Positions 44,290 through 56,794 of a DNA stretch of 64,000 nucleotides are shown in pieces; within the stretch, counting starts at the first letter, position 1; every line of letters begins with the position of its first letter. The position numbers and the translations under genes are program-made. Origin of the DNA: Fasciola hepatica. Its lineage: Eukaryota > Platyhelminthes > Trematoda > Plagiorchiida > Fasciolidae. Under the pieces are notes generated by a model that was not told the origin of the DNA, searched no databases, and saw nothing but the letters and a program-made list of their open reading frames with translations. The DNA lies in the NCBI GenBank assembly GCA_948099385.1, contig CANUEZ040000024.1, forward strand, positions 27,191,001 through 27,255,000. Reading direction: 5' to 3'.

Positions 44290-45420
44290 AACGATTAGTC
44301 CTTTGTGGTGGCCTCTCGTACTCGTCCCGACTGTATTTGCGGTGACAGGCATGTAAAAGAAGAAGGGACTATTTCGGGATCAGCCCGTGAGAGACAAACT
44401 GGGTTCTACCGACAAGCAAGCGGACCCCAACAGGACTCCAAGAAAGCAGAAAGATGACCCGATTCGAGAGCTGGAGGTCAAGAAAACAACCGGGTGAACG
44501 CAGCGAGAGCGGCATGCATGAGAACAGGCTTAATTATCGCGGGTACATGGTTGAAAAGCAGCCGGCATAAGCAAGTAGCAAGAAGATCGATTATGAAAGT
44601 GCGGGCCTGAAAATGAAGTATTTAGACGGCCGTTCTTGCTCTACCATTTTGAATTGTCTGGCTGAGTAAATACCGGTGTGTATTCCCGGCTTCGCCTTTT
44701 CGCTACAGCGGGGCGTTAGAGCATTTGTGCAACTGTGTATCTTTGCAGAGGTCCTCACCCACAATATCGATGTTGACTCTTTTGATACAACAAATGGGGC
44801 AGCGGTCACTTATCACCTGCCTTACGAAATCTCTACCCTGTCATGCCCCACAGCATTGGGATCTCTAGCAACTGCGATCCGAATGAGTACTCTGAAAAAG
44901 TAAACTGAGAGGCCCACTTTGCAAACCTTTTGCGTGCGGTATAAAAATGAATGAGCTGAGCTCTGAAACCGATAAGTTCCCTACTTTGTGCTAATGCTTT
45001 GAAACACACAGAATAAAGTTGCGACAGAATAAACACGTTAAGGTTTTCGGTTTCAGAGTCACCAGTGGGCTGAATGACCACAATTAACTTTCTCCCCATA
45101 GTAATACTATGCCTTTATAGCATGCAGAAGAGCATTAAATTCAAGTCTTGTTGCGTCATGCTTGGGCTACTTCTGATTGTTCACATGATTCATGTTGATC
45201 TCTATGTGTTGCCAATTAACAAAAGCTGTAAGAATCGTCAGCATAAAGTGGAAGCATACATTTTTATGATTAGTGCGTAAAATGCTGAATTTGTACTGCC
45301 AGTTTATGACCTTGGGGGCACGTGGCTGTCGGTGTACAATGCAGGGCCAGTGATCTATACAACTGACAAATGTTACCAAGGTCCACGAACCCGGTTTTCA
45401 TAGCTTCCCGATTAATCAAG
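44290..45420. other. no gene supported
   Basis: Short frames only. A + frame (44676-44903) with a Thr/Leu-rich composition has no recognisable motif. Confidence 0.4.
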
Positions 45421-45429
45421 TGCAATAGG

Positions 45430-46700
45430 TCACGTGGTGTCTGATTGGGTGCGAATTGGAATGGGATGTTATTCTACTGGTTGAAGATCCAGGTAAGTTG
45501 CAAGCATTTTTAGAAAATCGAAGCAGTTGTGTAGAAGCGGTCGGAATGCGTTTTGAACGTAAGTGTGTAAGGTGCTGCTGCAGGACTGGGTTGGCGCCAC
45601 ATCAAACCCTATCTTGGCAGGGGAAGCGCTGACTGAAACAGGTGTTTTTTTACCTGGGCAGTTACATCTCAACAAGCGGTCGAATACTGGATAAAGTGTT
45701 GTCGCGCATACAGAATGCGCGTTTGGTTTTTTCCAGCCTCAGTCAGTTGTGGTGCACGCGAGACATTGTATTGTCTGTCAGGGGCAGAGTGTGCACTGCG
45801 GCTGTTAGATCTGTTGTTTTATACAGTTGAGAAGCATGGCTATCAAGGGTAGAAGATCAGCGAAGACATTCGGCGTTTGAGTATCGATGTCTCTGCAGCG
45901 TTGCTCGAATATGGTGAGAGCACCGTATCAGCAATGCTGAGGTTAGGCGTAGGGCGTGGGGAACAAGTGGTTAGTTGTTACGGGGAAAACACTGAATCTG
46001 AAAAGGTTAAGGTGGCTGGCTTGAGCGAGTGGGTTGGCACGCTCTCAATACTTTTGAAAAATGGTGTTGATTGTGGCTCAATTTGGTGTTGGGGTGGCAC
46101 GTTGTCCATAGACGGCCTGGTTTGTTTAGTAGATGGGATCCTGATTTGGAGAGTAGCCAGCAGGTCTTCGCTTGTCCTAAACCAAGGATAAGATTAAAGC
46201 GACCGAAATGGACCGAATGACCAAACAAATGCCAACCGTTGTCTGAACCAACTGTTTGTTACCAGACTAACCAATGAGACGAGCTGGCTACAAACAACAG
46301 GTGGACCAATAAGTGTGCGGGCCAGAGTTTGTCTATGACCACCATGCATCGCATGTAAGCTGTCTTTTTTGTACTAATAATTAGGGACGGTTCGAAGCCA
46401 ACAGGGTCTTGTGACAAGAGTTAGTGGGACGGAACTGAACAGCTGGGGCATTTGTTACGCATGCTCACCGAGAGAATCCATCGGCATACGATGCTGTCCG
46501 AGGCGAGTAGGGGTTGGAAGGTAGGTCGAGGTTGTCAGCCCATGGCATGGCAAAAGGGTATGGAAGCACTGGACAATGGACTTAGCTAAGTAGGACGTGT
46601 TAGGCTTCTGAGTTGAGGTTCACGAGACCCGCCTATCAGATGGTTAGGGACATTATGTAACATAGCTAGAAGTTTGTACCGGTGGCGTAGTTTCATTCGA
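45430..46700 (+). mobile_element. RTE-like 3' part, interrupted near its end
   Basis: RT end and C-terminal region on the + strand: VGMRFERKCVRCCC at 45538-45580 (usual G-M-R-F-x-x-x-K-C-K-M-L), YLGSYISTSGRILD at 45651, SRIQNARLVFSSLSQLW at 45700-45755, LSVRGRVCTAAVRSVVLYS at 45770-45830, then frameshifted pieces to about 45990. A foreign segment fills about 46000-46410. The C-terminal tail resumes at 46430-46700 (R-H-x-M-L-S-E-A-like, QPMAWQKGMEALDNGL-like, W-x-S-R-D-P-P-I-R-W-L-like). Decayed. Confidence 0.75.
46000..46410. repeat. repeat inserted in RTE C-terminus; related segment at 51.03 kb
   Basis: Around 46045-46100 the sequence AATACTTTTGAAAAATGGTG and its continuation resemble 51036-51080 (AGTACTTTTGAAAATTGGTG and continuation). 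Two related copies in one window suggest a dispersed repeat. A short GGTTGGCACG/GGTGGCACGT motif is also repeated inside it. Confidence 0.4.
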
Positions 46701-48290
46701 GCCCTTTCCTTGTCTTCGTGATTTCCGCTTTTACTTTGTTTTTGGCTCTTCTCTACCTAATGCTTTATTCGTTACGCCCTCAACTGGACGACACTGCGAG
46801 GCGGCAGTTAAAATCACATCAAAGAATTGCGAAGTTAGTGGTCGACTGAACTGAACTGTGTACTCGCGGTTGATGTCAGTGCGCCATTTAGGCGACAATG
46901 GGTTAATCGATTCATGTGCCCGACAAATTAGACATTTCGGCATCGAAATATGACCAGTCTCTCATGGATACACAGTAGTTCATTATCCTCGGAAGAAGTA
47001 GACATGATGTAGTGATTCAGTAGGCACTGAAACGGGACTCTGTCCAGTACAGCTTCTTTGCCACACACGCTAAGGAGCACCAGCCAATCAGAATCGCCGT
47101 TAACAGGTACAACAAAACCCCGCTTGGACTGGTTATCTTCATCTAATAGCTATTTCCTTTCATGTAATATACAAACCAGTTACGCAGTATAATTAACGTG
47201 CAGTTCCGCAGCCTTAGTCTTCACGCTATTTCGGCTAATTTAGTTCTCGTTTGGAGCGATTGAAATACGCTCTCAGTTAAAGTGTTGAGAATAGTAAGAA
47301 TGACCAATACAAGGGAGACGAGAACGAGATCCGCCTGGAAACCGCTGGGATCGCTCATCTGGTTTTAACTTGTGTATTACCAAACCTTAGGGCTTCCCTG
47401 GTGGGACCCCCATTCGAGGTAATGCCTCTGCTGAGAGTCCGCCAATCTGCTTCGATGTGCATGACCATCTCCACCATTTGTGTGAAAGTGATAAATAAGT
47501 GGATCGCTTTTCGGATGTCTCTCGCGTTTCCCGTTCTCGTCCCATCACCCGGCCACTTTGTGCCTACAATTCAACATAGTCTCTCCCATATTCCAAGATA
47601 GCCGGACAAACGAATTGGCCCAATGAGCTGAGGATACCGACCCAAATGCCCTATAACGCCTCAGAGATTTATTTCCTTGTTCGCAGTCTGTAACACCAGG
47701 TACATTTGATTCATGCTTTTTTTGTTCACCCTAAGAGTATTGCAGATTTTTTAACTGAGAATAGTCACGACGAAACACCTTTGTTTCTAGCGAAATAAAA
47801 TAATCATGATTTCCTCGTTTTTTCCTTAGCGCTTCATGCATATAGCGTTAGATCAGATAAACTTGGACCTTTCAACAAGCTATTCGATTTGATGCTTGTT
47901 GTATAAACTAGGTAATACTACTGAGGATCGTCCGAAGTCTAATCCCAAACTTTTCTCACAAAAGAATCTCGTTTATTGTTGAACCCACGTAAATTAAGTT
48001 AGTGAGTAGAGCATTTATCGCTATTCAACACCCACAATGTACCGATTACCGGTTCGATGCCATATCGAGTTATTTCTTCAGTAATACCGAGAAAAAAACG
48101 CCTGTTCGATAAGATTACCATTAAGTCATTAACATAATTCAGTGTATAGTAATTCTTCTTGTGTTGGTTGTAATTAGCGTAAAAATTAATATTCAGAGGT
48201 GACGTCTTCTTCTCAATGTCGTGTTATCAAATCCTTTGAGACTATCGATTTAGGTCAGTCGACCCTCCAAAAGAGACGTTCATTCACCCA
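46701..48290. other. no gene seen
   Basis: About 1.6 kb, AT-richer than the left half of the window. No frame above 70 codons with recognisable content. Confidence 0.45.
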
Positions 48291-48297
48291 GTAATGA

Positions 48298-48654
48298 TTA
48301 CTTGGTGGTTCTGTGGTGGCTAGGACACAGTGAACTTTGTCTGGTTGAATTCAATATACAGTTGGTGTGGGTTTTCGGCTTGGTTTGAGGTAGTTTTAAG
48401 GAGTCACTGCTCTTTGAGCTTAGTCTCCAGCTTTTCCAAACCTTGCCGAATATTCCGAACGTGTTCGACGAAAAGAAAAGACATGATATCTGAAGACTAA
48501 TTTTTCGCCTGTTGGCTAGGTTGTTAAAGTGCATCGATTTAACAATGGTCAAGTCATTTATTAGATGGTGATCGGATAACTGTTCAGTTCCAGAGAAGGC
48601 AACTCTGTTTACATAGTTCGGGTTGTGGCCTCTGGTAAACGTTGCGCATGACAA
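48298..48654 (-). mobile_element. possible LINE endonuclease fragment
   Basis: A minus-strand 118-codon frame starts CATFTRGHNPNYVNRVAFSG and continues to a D-H/H-rich segment (SDHHLINDLTIVKSMHF). The T-R-G-x-N-x-x-x-L-D-L-V-F...S-D-H pattern is that of the C-terminal third of an AP endonuclease from a non-LTR element. Moderate similarity only. Confidence 0.45.
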
Positions 48655-48659
48655 GTCGC

Positions 48660-51540
48660 ACGATTTGGTAGACCGATTTGTTGCTGCGCCCTGAAGGAAT
48701 TTTGAAATTCATTCAAACTTAAATGCCCAAGTGATAATGAAATGTAAAAATATCGAAGGTCAGATTAGTCCTGTCCTCGAAGCGTTGTAATAATTGTAAT
48801 GAACAGAACTGACAGGACGTATTGAAATTTCTCCCACCCAGAATTACGCACAACCAAAATAGCAAAAAGATCAAGGCTGCAAAACAGCACGTTAGTTGTA
48901 ATGCTGAACGGGTTTGTATAAATATGTTAAATCAGAGAAGTTAATTGGTAGACTCAAAGATGACGAATCACAGGGAGCTTTTGTCGGACTTGTCCGCGGC
49001 GATCCTGATTATTTGAGGCTCATCCGTGGGCGTGGCTACAAAGATGTACCCTGCCGTATCACGTGTGGCAGCTGTTGAATCATCGCAAGTGTATCGAGTG
49101 ACTATGCTCACTGAGAATCCCCGACGCAACTGAAATCCGATGAATCACCCAAACTAAGACCGTCTGAATTACCATACATGTAGCTAACTGTTAGATGGAA
49201 TTGCTGATTATGTCGTACAAGTCAATAAAACCATTCTTTATTTAGGATTTCTTCGGTATGGTTAACTTTCACATAGTAAACAAACGGAAGAAAGCACCCA
49301 CAATATTGTTACTCATTCTAGCAATTACAGCCAGTTGTACTGGTCTTGCACCAGGGCCTCGGTCTATGCGTTTGTTTAAACTGAGATATGCGTCATGCGG
49401 GTCGGTAACCTAGATCAAAGTGACCGTAAGATTGCCCCACTTGGGCGCACAAGGGACGAGTGTTGGTAGAGTGATGCAACAAGTCATTCATGCAATTACT
49501 TTTGGCCAGTGCGAACAATAACTATTAGAACTGAGTGTCGATCATCAATTGAATGAAACCCATAACCACTGATTATCACTATACCAGTTCGCATTTGAGA
49601 TAGATCCAAGTGATATAACTAAAGTATACCTACTGTTTGTGCACACGGCGCAAAACAGTTTCCGATTGCTTTTATGAAATTATTCGTGATAAAATTGAAG
49701 AAGTTAGAAATTCTCATAATCATGAAATGCAGTTGGGCAGATTTGATATATGTAGATTTGACCCAGATTTGAAAGGTCGTTGAACTCGGAGGTTGCACAC
49801 TGGTCGGTTTGTGGGGAATTCCTGCTGTAATAAGTTAGATTACAAGTTAGTTCACTGTGCCGGATGTCATTTGCTAATGTAATTTGTGCGGATAAACAGT
49901 ATTGACCAAATGTGAAATCTCCGAAGACTTTTGCTGTTGTGTCGTAGCTCATCTAGTAGAGTATATGTGATGTACAAAGCGTGGGCCGAATCCTGCAGTC
50001 CTAACAGCTATTGACATTTGAATCAACCGAGAATGATAAAGTTGATGCACTCCGAGAGTGACAATCGAATGTTTGTCTATCCAGCGGTTGCTGTGCCAGC
50101 TGAGCCATCCTAGAAAGGTCAGTCGGGCGCGAACTATGCAAAAGATCATACAATATTGCGAAAAATCAGAGTGGATTTTCCGTTATATAATATTGTGGTT
50201 GCTTGAACTTATATTAAATTCCACGAATACTAAGAACTTTTGGTTGATTCATCGAAGTAAAGTGAATTCGGAAAAATGAGTCATATGGAACTATCTGCAT
50301 TGACTGTTTAAAGTTCGATGATTCGATTCGTGGGATGTGTTTGGCAGTACATGTCGGTTGTTTTCCAGCGTTTTCCGATTTTATTTGAACTTCCAAAGTC
50401 CTATTTGAAAATGAGCGGCGTGAAGAGATACAACAGAGCGTGTCAATTATCCAGCACTGCAATAATCATCTCGTGATAACCAGAAGAGTTTTCCAGTTAC
50501 ACGGCAAAAACAGAACTTGACTGCTTAGCTAATGAATCTGAGTATCCGTCCTCCATAGGACAAATGACGATGTTCGTTCAAGTCTGAGTAGCTGTCACGA
50601 TACGGCATTCCTGTCACTGTCCTGATTTGCAGTTCATTGTTCACTGATTGCCTTCGTTTCGATGAACATCATGTACAGCTACAACAGTAGAATAACACCA
50701 AACTAATGCACGTGATGCTCGGTAACTTGTGTGAGGTCTTCGGGTGGGTGGATCATCGATACTTATTCGCTTGTAATAAGCAATCATGTCAGTTGTCTCT
50801 TTATCGGAAACAAGTGCCAGACAAGGGAAAGGCTTATTGACAAAAACCACTTCTCACTCGTATCGTTTTCAGAAGCGTGAATTCAATTTGGAAAGTCCAA
50901 AAGTGGAACCAGAATTATTGCACGCACTGTGTTGTGACTGCTCTCAGCCCTCCATAGTGATAAGACCACGTTTGACGTTCTTTCTATCTGAAACCTAGAG
51001 TTTTTGCACAGTACATAGGTAAACACCAAGGTGTTCAGTACTTTTGAAAATTGGTGCTGATTATAGCTTAGGCTGGTGTTGTTCAACGGCTTCTGTGAGG
51101 TAGAGAAAAAAGTGCATTCACTTGAAAATACTGATTTTCTTGTGAAGTTTGGGTTGAGCTATAAGCATAATTTGAAACTGACGATAAATGGCTGCCTATT
51201 CATCCCCTTATGCTTCATAAAACCATATGCCAATTACACCCCTGTGCCTGTGAGATTCCGCGCATGAGAACGAAGAGGACCACAATTAAGATTTGTTTTC
51301 GTTGAGCTTCGATTTACTGAGCGCAAAATCTAATTCTCAATACGGACTACGGACACTACCAACGTTGTGCTGCACCGTAACAGATGCTGTTTGTAGCCTC
51401 TCAGTTGTTTGTACTCGCACTTCCGAGAAAGTGATGCAGATGGGACTTTTATTACCAGTCATAAGTGGTTTCACTGCCTTAAGAAATTTGCGAAATCGCA
51501 TCCCATATGCATTGAATTAAAACCGTACTTAGCTTTGATT
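48660..51540. other. no gene supported
   Basis: Nearly 2.9 kb of AT-rich sequence with frames of 82 codons or fewer, none recognised, apart from the small repeat at 51036-51080 shared with 46045-46100. Confidence 0.45.
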
Positions 51541-51559
51541 AGGTGACCTCCGGGGGTTT

Positions 51560-51850
51560 ATAAAACCGTGGTTTTATTTCCACACAGAAAGGGCTCCTGG
51601 AAGTCATGTTTTTGACTCTATCCACAGAGTAAGTCAATTTTTTGGTACGCACAAAATAAAGCATCCAAGTTATCCCAAGATGACACAAGGAATCATGCAA
51701 GCATTTCAACTGGGTTCCATTAAAACTAGAAGGTTACGTGTTGCGAGAAAGTGTATCAGCTACATGATTATCTTTACCGGGCCGGTAGAATATGCCATAA
51801 TGATAAGCTGATAGCTCAAGCCGCCATCTTATTGATTGATTGTTTGCCGT
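51560..51850 (-). mobile_element. LTR retrotransposon remnant, RNase H end and integrase zinc finger
   Basis: The minus strand gives RWRLELSAYHYGIFYRPGKD followed by NHVADTLSRNT (51830-51740; the end of RNase H as in Gypsy/Ty3-type pol), then after a gap LHDSLCHLGITWMLYFVRTK and SVDRVKNMTSRSPFCVEIKP (51690-51570; H-x(3)-H/CxxC integrase finger, with a substituted first Cys). Shorter than the + strand fossil at 41.6-42.7 kb and a different family. Confidence 0.7.
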
Positions 51851-53560
51851 CATAAATGAAAGCTGTCAGAGAGTCGGAAATCTCCCTGAAAATACGTCAT
51901 CAGCAAGGCTGCAGTCCGCTTTCTTCCAACCCACGGACAAGGTGCCTAGTGAACACGAAGCAGTGACAAGGTCTGCATATCCCACATAGCAGTGCAGTCG
52001 TGACGCGTGTGCCCATGGGCCGATCAGTCTATCACGCGCCACTGTTCACATCGACCACTGACAGACAATCTACTGCCTACCCGTCATACAAACCCGCCAG
52101 CTAATCAGACTTCTGGCGTACTGTGGTCCGACTTGACCAATCACATCTGTGCGCCACTTTGGGCAATCAATAATGACGCCATATGTGTCCATGTATTCCT
52201 TGCCTCATGCTGTATAAAGTGTTCATTTTTGTTTACAATTGAGTACAGTTTCCGCTCTTGTTCGTGGTTACATTTTCGCTGTGATTGAAAGGCCGAGAAA
52301 TCACTGGCCGGGGATAACTTAGAGGTTTGCACACAGACACAGCATAATGGACGTAAATTTGAGTACAGTATAGTGTCACGTAAAATGATTTTGAATAACG
52401 ACTTACGAACATTTCGAGCCACGAACATCGGCTTCGAAAGTAATCCGTTCGTTAGTCGAGGACTACCCATTTATACATCGTAAATTCTTCAATGCAGAAA
52501 CTGATGAACCACGCAGTGACCTCTCAACGTATAAGGCCAGTACAAAACCATTTTTAGATTATACATCTGAGAATAATACAGAACATTAAAATTCTATGCT
52601 GTCTCATAATAATCGGTGATGTGTATTAAATTGCATGGCATAGAAATGTGTACCTGTTTTTATCGTCAATTCTGATGTGAGAGTCTGATCCATGATGAGC
52701 TAGAATAAGCCACCATGAATTCATCACGTCGATTTTGTTTCCGAACAAATAATATTTCAATAAAGGAGTATTTCCACAATCTAGACCTAGTTTTTGCCAG
52801 TCACAGTGAACGGATAAGAGATATTCAAGATCATCATGATGAAAATGGACCCACTGAAATGTTAATGACAACTAACTGAATCGATTGGATTACCAAATTC
52901 AGTTCAAAGTTTCGACATTAGTTTGGAACGGAATAAACCCGCACTCGCAAGTACCCCAAGGGCCTTTGTGTACCAGAGGAGAAGCTGGCCTGCGGCAGTT
53001 GCGATTTTCGATTATTGAAACAGAATGGTTGTACGTTGACGGTGTATAGGGAATTACTCAGTAAACAATATAAAACTGTCACCACCGATACTTAATTATT
53101 TGTGTGGCGAATTCCCGAAGAAACACTTTTTGGATTGTACCGAGGATGTGACAAGCATTAGCATTAAGTGCTACCGTTTATGCCTTTATATTGTAATATC
53201 TAGCCCCAAAAGCAGTGTGCGAGTGTGCAGACGTATTCTGGGCATCATGTATTGATTTGAACATTAGACTGGAATTATTCTTCAAACGCAACGCCATATA
53301 TCTATTCTATGTAGGTGAGTAACCTTTATCATTTCCATTTTATTCAATAGTGCTTCGTTTGCGGTTTGCCAATAGTTGAGACTATTTCAAAGAGGTTGTA
53401 TCAGAGTACTATCAACAGTCACACGGCCTGAGGCCGCCTTCATAACAGTACGAAATGATACATTCGTTTGAACGGAGTCGATGAAAGGTCGACAGCAAAT
53501 TCGGACTAACAGAAAAATCTGCTATCAGTTCTCTAGCACAAATCTCCAAGTACATGGCAC
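51851..53560. other. no gene supported
   Basis: Short frames only. Adjacent minus-strand sequence (about 51890-51850) could continue the RNase H fossil upstream. Nothing else recognised. Confidence 0.4.
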
Positions 53561-53572
53561 AATACCCGACCA

Positions 53573-53977
53573 TTATGGAAGATGTGAATGGAATGGATGT
53601 GGAGTTTCGGCACGTGCGTTCGTGTGAAGGACTGAGAGTTGTTTAACGTACATGGAAAAAGAAAGAAGTGAAAATTTGCACCTTGGAAGAGAAGAGGGCT
53701 TTCTGCCGTTGAAACAAGTGAAATGTCTTCGATAATTGAAATAGTCTGAAAGCAGCCCACAGATGTTTGGGTCAACACCAGTTACAGAAAGCATACTGGA
53801 CAGTACTGATCGATCAAGGCACTCAAATGCATTTTTGTGGTCCAAATACCCCAGTCTGAAACTGATATATTTTTTATCTGAAGCCAAAACTACTGAGTGG
53901 TCTCGGTAAACTACAGCATCAAGTTTGGCGCGCGAACGGTAAGCAGAGAGATATGCACCTTCTTCTGCAGACCCCAT
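53573..53977 (-). mobile_element. non-LTR reverse transcriptase fragment (palm, motif A region)
   Basis: A minus-strand 134-codon frame contains LGYLDHKNAFECLDRSVLSS, a LINE motif A (usual L-D-Y-x-x-A-F-D-x-V) with one catalytic Asp as E, followed by LLSDYFNYRRHFTCFNGRKP and a collapsed motif B. The D-H-K-N-A-F-E-C style suggests the same or a sister family of the K-Y-T-D-D element at 43.5-44.3 kb. Nonfunctional. Confidence 0.65.
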
Positions 53978-54770
53978 GTTAGTCTACAGCAAAAAAAATC
54001 TCTTGAACAATTTAAGCATGACAGGAGTGCAGGCGATGAGACATACCACGTCAACTGATGCATCCACGGTAAACCTTATGTTAGATCAAATGATATATAT
54101 CATGAACCGAAAAAAGGCATTGCAACACTCGCGTGTACAGCTTTATGCTCAATATAGATACAACGGTTGGTGCAACCATTTTGTGTGGAATTTCGTGTCC
54201 ACCCATTGACAACTTCGAGAAATTTGTCCTCGTTAGTAACTCAGGCTTGGTTTGGTTTGCAATCCAAGCTGAAATTAATGACGTTTCAACAATAACTACC
54301 CTGGCTGATACCGTCAGTTCACGTTGATTCACTTTCATTCGGATATGTACCTAATAGTTTCTTACACGTGTTTGCCTCTCATTTGTTTTATAACACCTTC
54401 GTTGTTGGGGTGCTAGTTGAATATAGTCAAGTTGGCGCTGTTCTGTCACACCGTTGTATCAGATGCACCGTGCATCCCCAATGTTCTTGTGCATGATAGC
54501 GATGATAAAAATGGTCACAGTACTGCGGAGACGTAGAAGCTGAAATATCGTTGTCATGGGGAATGAAACGAAACCTGTGAGCGTTACTGTTTTATCAAAC
54601 GTAACAAAATTCCCGCTCGGTCTCTGAACTATTCTGCTAAGTGATAACCCAACAACCGGTAGGTTTCAGAGATTTTCACACTAGTCGCGAAGAGATTTTG
54701 ATGTGCCAACAGACTGATAAAGCGTCTGATAAGGAATTTCGAAGTTAAAAGTTTAACGATGTATCAACAT
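53978..54770. other. no gene seen
   Basis: About 800 bp with a 77-codon + frame and an 85-codon - frame, neither recognised. Confidence 0.4.
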
Positions 54771-54830
54771 ATGTATGATGTGATTCATCATGCGGTATCA
54801 ATGCTCAACTCACCATTGAAAACCACGGAA

Positions 54831-54875
54831 GCACCTTACAGCTGACTCATCCTTGTTAGGCATTGCCAGCGGTGC
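54831..54875 (-). ncRNA. decayed hammerhead motif
   Basis: Minus strand: stem I GCACC/GGTGC is retained, the first core is mutated to CTGGCAA, stem II loop TAACAA and GGAT are kept, and the second core is mutated to GAGTC. The octamer area keeps CAGCTGT and a GTA-type cleavage position. Recognisable only because the intact relative is at 59756-59800. Inactive. Confidence 0.55.
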
Positions 54876-55407
54876 ACATACACCAATCCCCCATCGGGAT
54901 CCGAACCAAGGGTGAATGGTATTTTTAATTTTTTTTTTAAATTTTTTATTACATGTTTACGCATGAGTGCAGCGGAAGGGGTATATACCCCATAGCCACG
55001 ATAGCCCATTGCACTATTGGGAATAACCGGCAACCGAACCCCGAGACATGGAGTGGCGAAGAACCACATAAGGTCCCAATGGGTCAGGTGTGGTAACAAT
55101 CTGGACGACAGTGGGTTACTGTCTACCACTGTGGATCGAACACCTAATCACCAGGCTATCTGGGATGGTTCTCAACGGTTTGTTGAACATTTACACTACA
55201 CCTCACCGCTACTGGATTCGAACGCTAGCAACTTGTGTCCCGCACAGCGATCGACTTTTGTGGTGGACGACTTAGTTGTGCGGTATATACTGTTCTCGGT
55301 GTATAAGCTCATGGTAACGTTGAAAGGCAGCCTGGATAGTCTAGTAGGGTTTATGATCGACTCAAGCGTTCACCCCGGGTTCGAATCTAAGTGAGAGCTC
55401 GGTGAAC

Positions 55408-55452
55408 CTGTACTGCTGACGATTCTTAACAGGGATGGAGCCCCTGTACAGA
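55408..55452 (+). ncRNA. decayed hammerhead motif
   Basis: Plus strand: TGTAC (stem I) then CTGACGA (one core change), a stem II with TTAACA loop, GGAGC in place of GAAAC, and CTGTACA closing stem I. Inactive by core mutations. Confidence 0.4.
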
Positions 55453-56794
55453 GCTTCTAAGGTTTTTAGTAATGAATTGAACATTGATACTGCATGGTTA
55501 TTCATATTACACGACTCTAATTTTCTGCTACTCTGTGCAACAAAATTTGCAGAAGAGAGAAAAACAGTCCAGAAAATGAAGAAGCGCAAAGCACTTCATA
55601 AATCGGTCTGGATTCCACATCTGGGATGCGGACAGAGATGAATTCTGAATGTTACTTCTGTAGTAACATGTAAACCAATGACAGGGAAAAAACCCTTGAC
55701 AGCAGCCAGAGACGCACCCAATTTTCGGCTGTCTCCAAAGTAAACAGTACTTTATTCGTGGTATGCATATTTGAAAATTGAAGATGTTTCGTTGTCGTTA
55801 TTTCGGTCAGCAAAATGAATTTGCATTTCAGCTGAGTTTGGATTCACTGACGATTTTGTTGCTGGGGGGTATTGGCACCTCAAACGAGGCTAATGATTTG
55901 GAAAGGTAAGAAAGTAAAGTCAAAAAGAAGTGACACTTGAGGTCGACAACTCGGTGAATGGAATTTCTACGGCCGTAAATTTTGTTGTCGCATGACCTGG
56001 CCTAATATCGGTATATCCAGGGCCCGTGTGTGACATCTTACCGTGGCTTCTTTGTGCAGCGCGGTGAATATCATTTCTAAAATACCCCCCGGTTTCCAGT
56101 GTGAAACTGGAAATGTGACTTTAAGGACAGACAAATTGACTGAGTCTGTTAAGCTCCCAGTAAGGTAAATTTCATAGGCCTTCAAGAACCGATAAAAGCC
56201 TGAACTCAGTATTTTTTTTTCGAAAGTGTTCTTTTTTAAGCTCGATAAGCCGGCAAACTTAATGAATCAATAGGTGGACATTACAAAAATCCGATTGACT
56301 TCGAAATATTATTGATCCTAAACCTAAGACCAGAAAACCTAAACTGAGCTGGATGGCACTTTGAGTTTACTGACTACCTGCCGCACACAATGTGCCCGAT
56401 ACTTTTGGTAAAATTACACTTTGCCTCAACTACATGAGGTGATATCTTTCAGAAGAGATTCTTTCAATCTCAGTTTTTGTAACAGGTATTCTGACTTTCG
56501 GTACAACAATAAATTGAAGGAGAAATTAGGCGGATGTATGATGTCACCACTTTAAAGCCCGTGACGGAGTTCCTATCGGCTGAAGCAAAATGTCAGACCT
56601 TTGAAATGGTAAAGCAACAAAAAAAAACATGTCTGCACCAGAGTCTGGAATTTCGTGGACGAAGGATACATTTCGTTTGTAGGAAAACTTGGACTTGAAT
56701 AAACCTTATCTGCCCTTGGTTGCATTGTGTTCCGTTATCACCAGATTGTCTTTGCGCTACAATAAATCATTGAAACTTTCATTGTTCTCGGTAG

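Larger units (their letters stand above)
54775..55490. mobile_element. head-to-head pair of decayed tRNA-headed repeats
   Basis: The left (-) copy runs from about 55290 to 54775 and matches the repeat at 59.69-60.0 kb over most of its length (shared CTCAACGGTTTGTTGAACAT at 55171-55190; shared TGATTCATCATGC at the 3' end). The right (+) copy, 55325-55470, starts with a degraded A-box (CCTGGATAGTCTAGTAGG) and has a B-box CGGGTTCGAATC at 55376-55387. Each copy contains a mutated hammerhead core (54831-54875 minus; 55408-55452 plus). The layout mirrors the elements at 17 and 24.9 kb. Confidence 0.65.

Noticed and set aside
52141..52470. 109-codon minus frame
   Set aside because: No domain or splice context; consistent with chance length in this composition.
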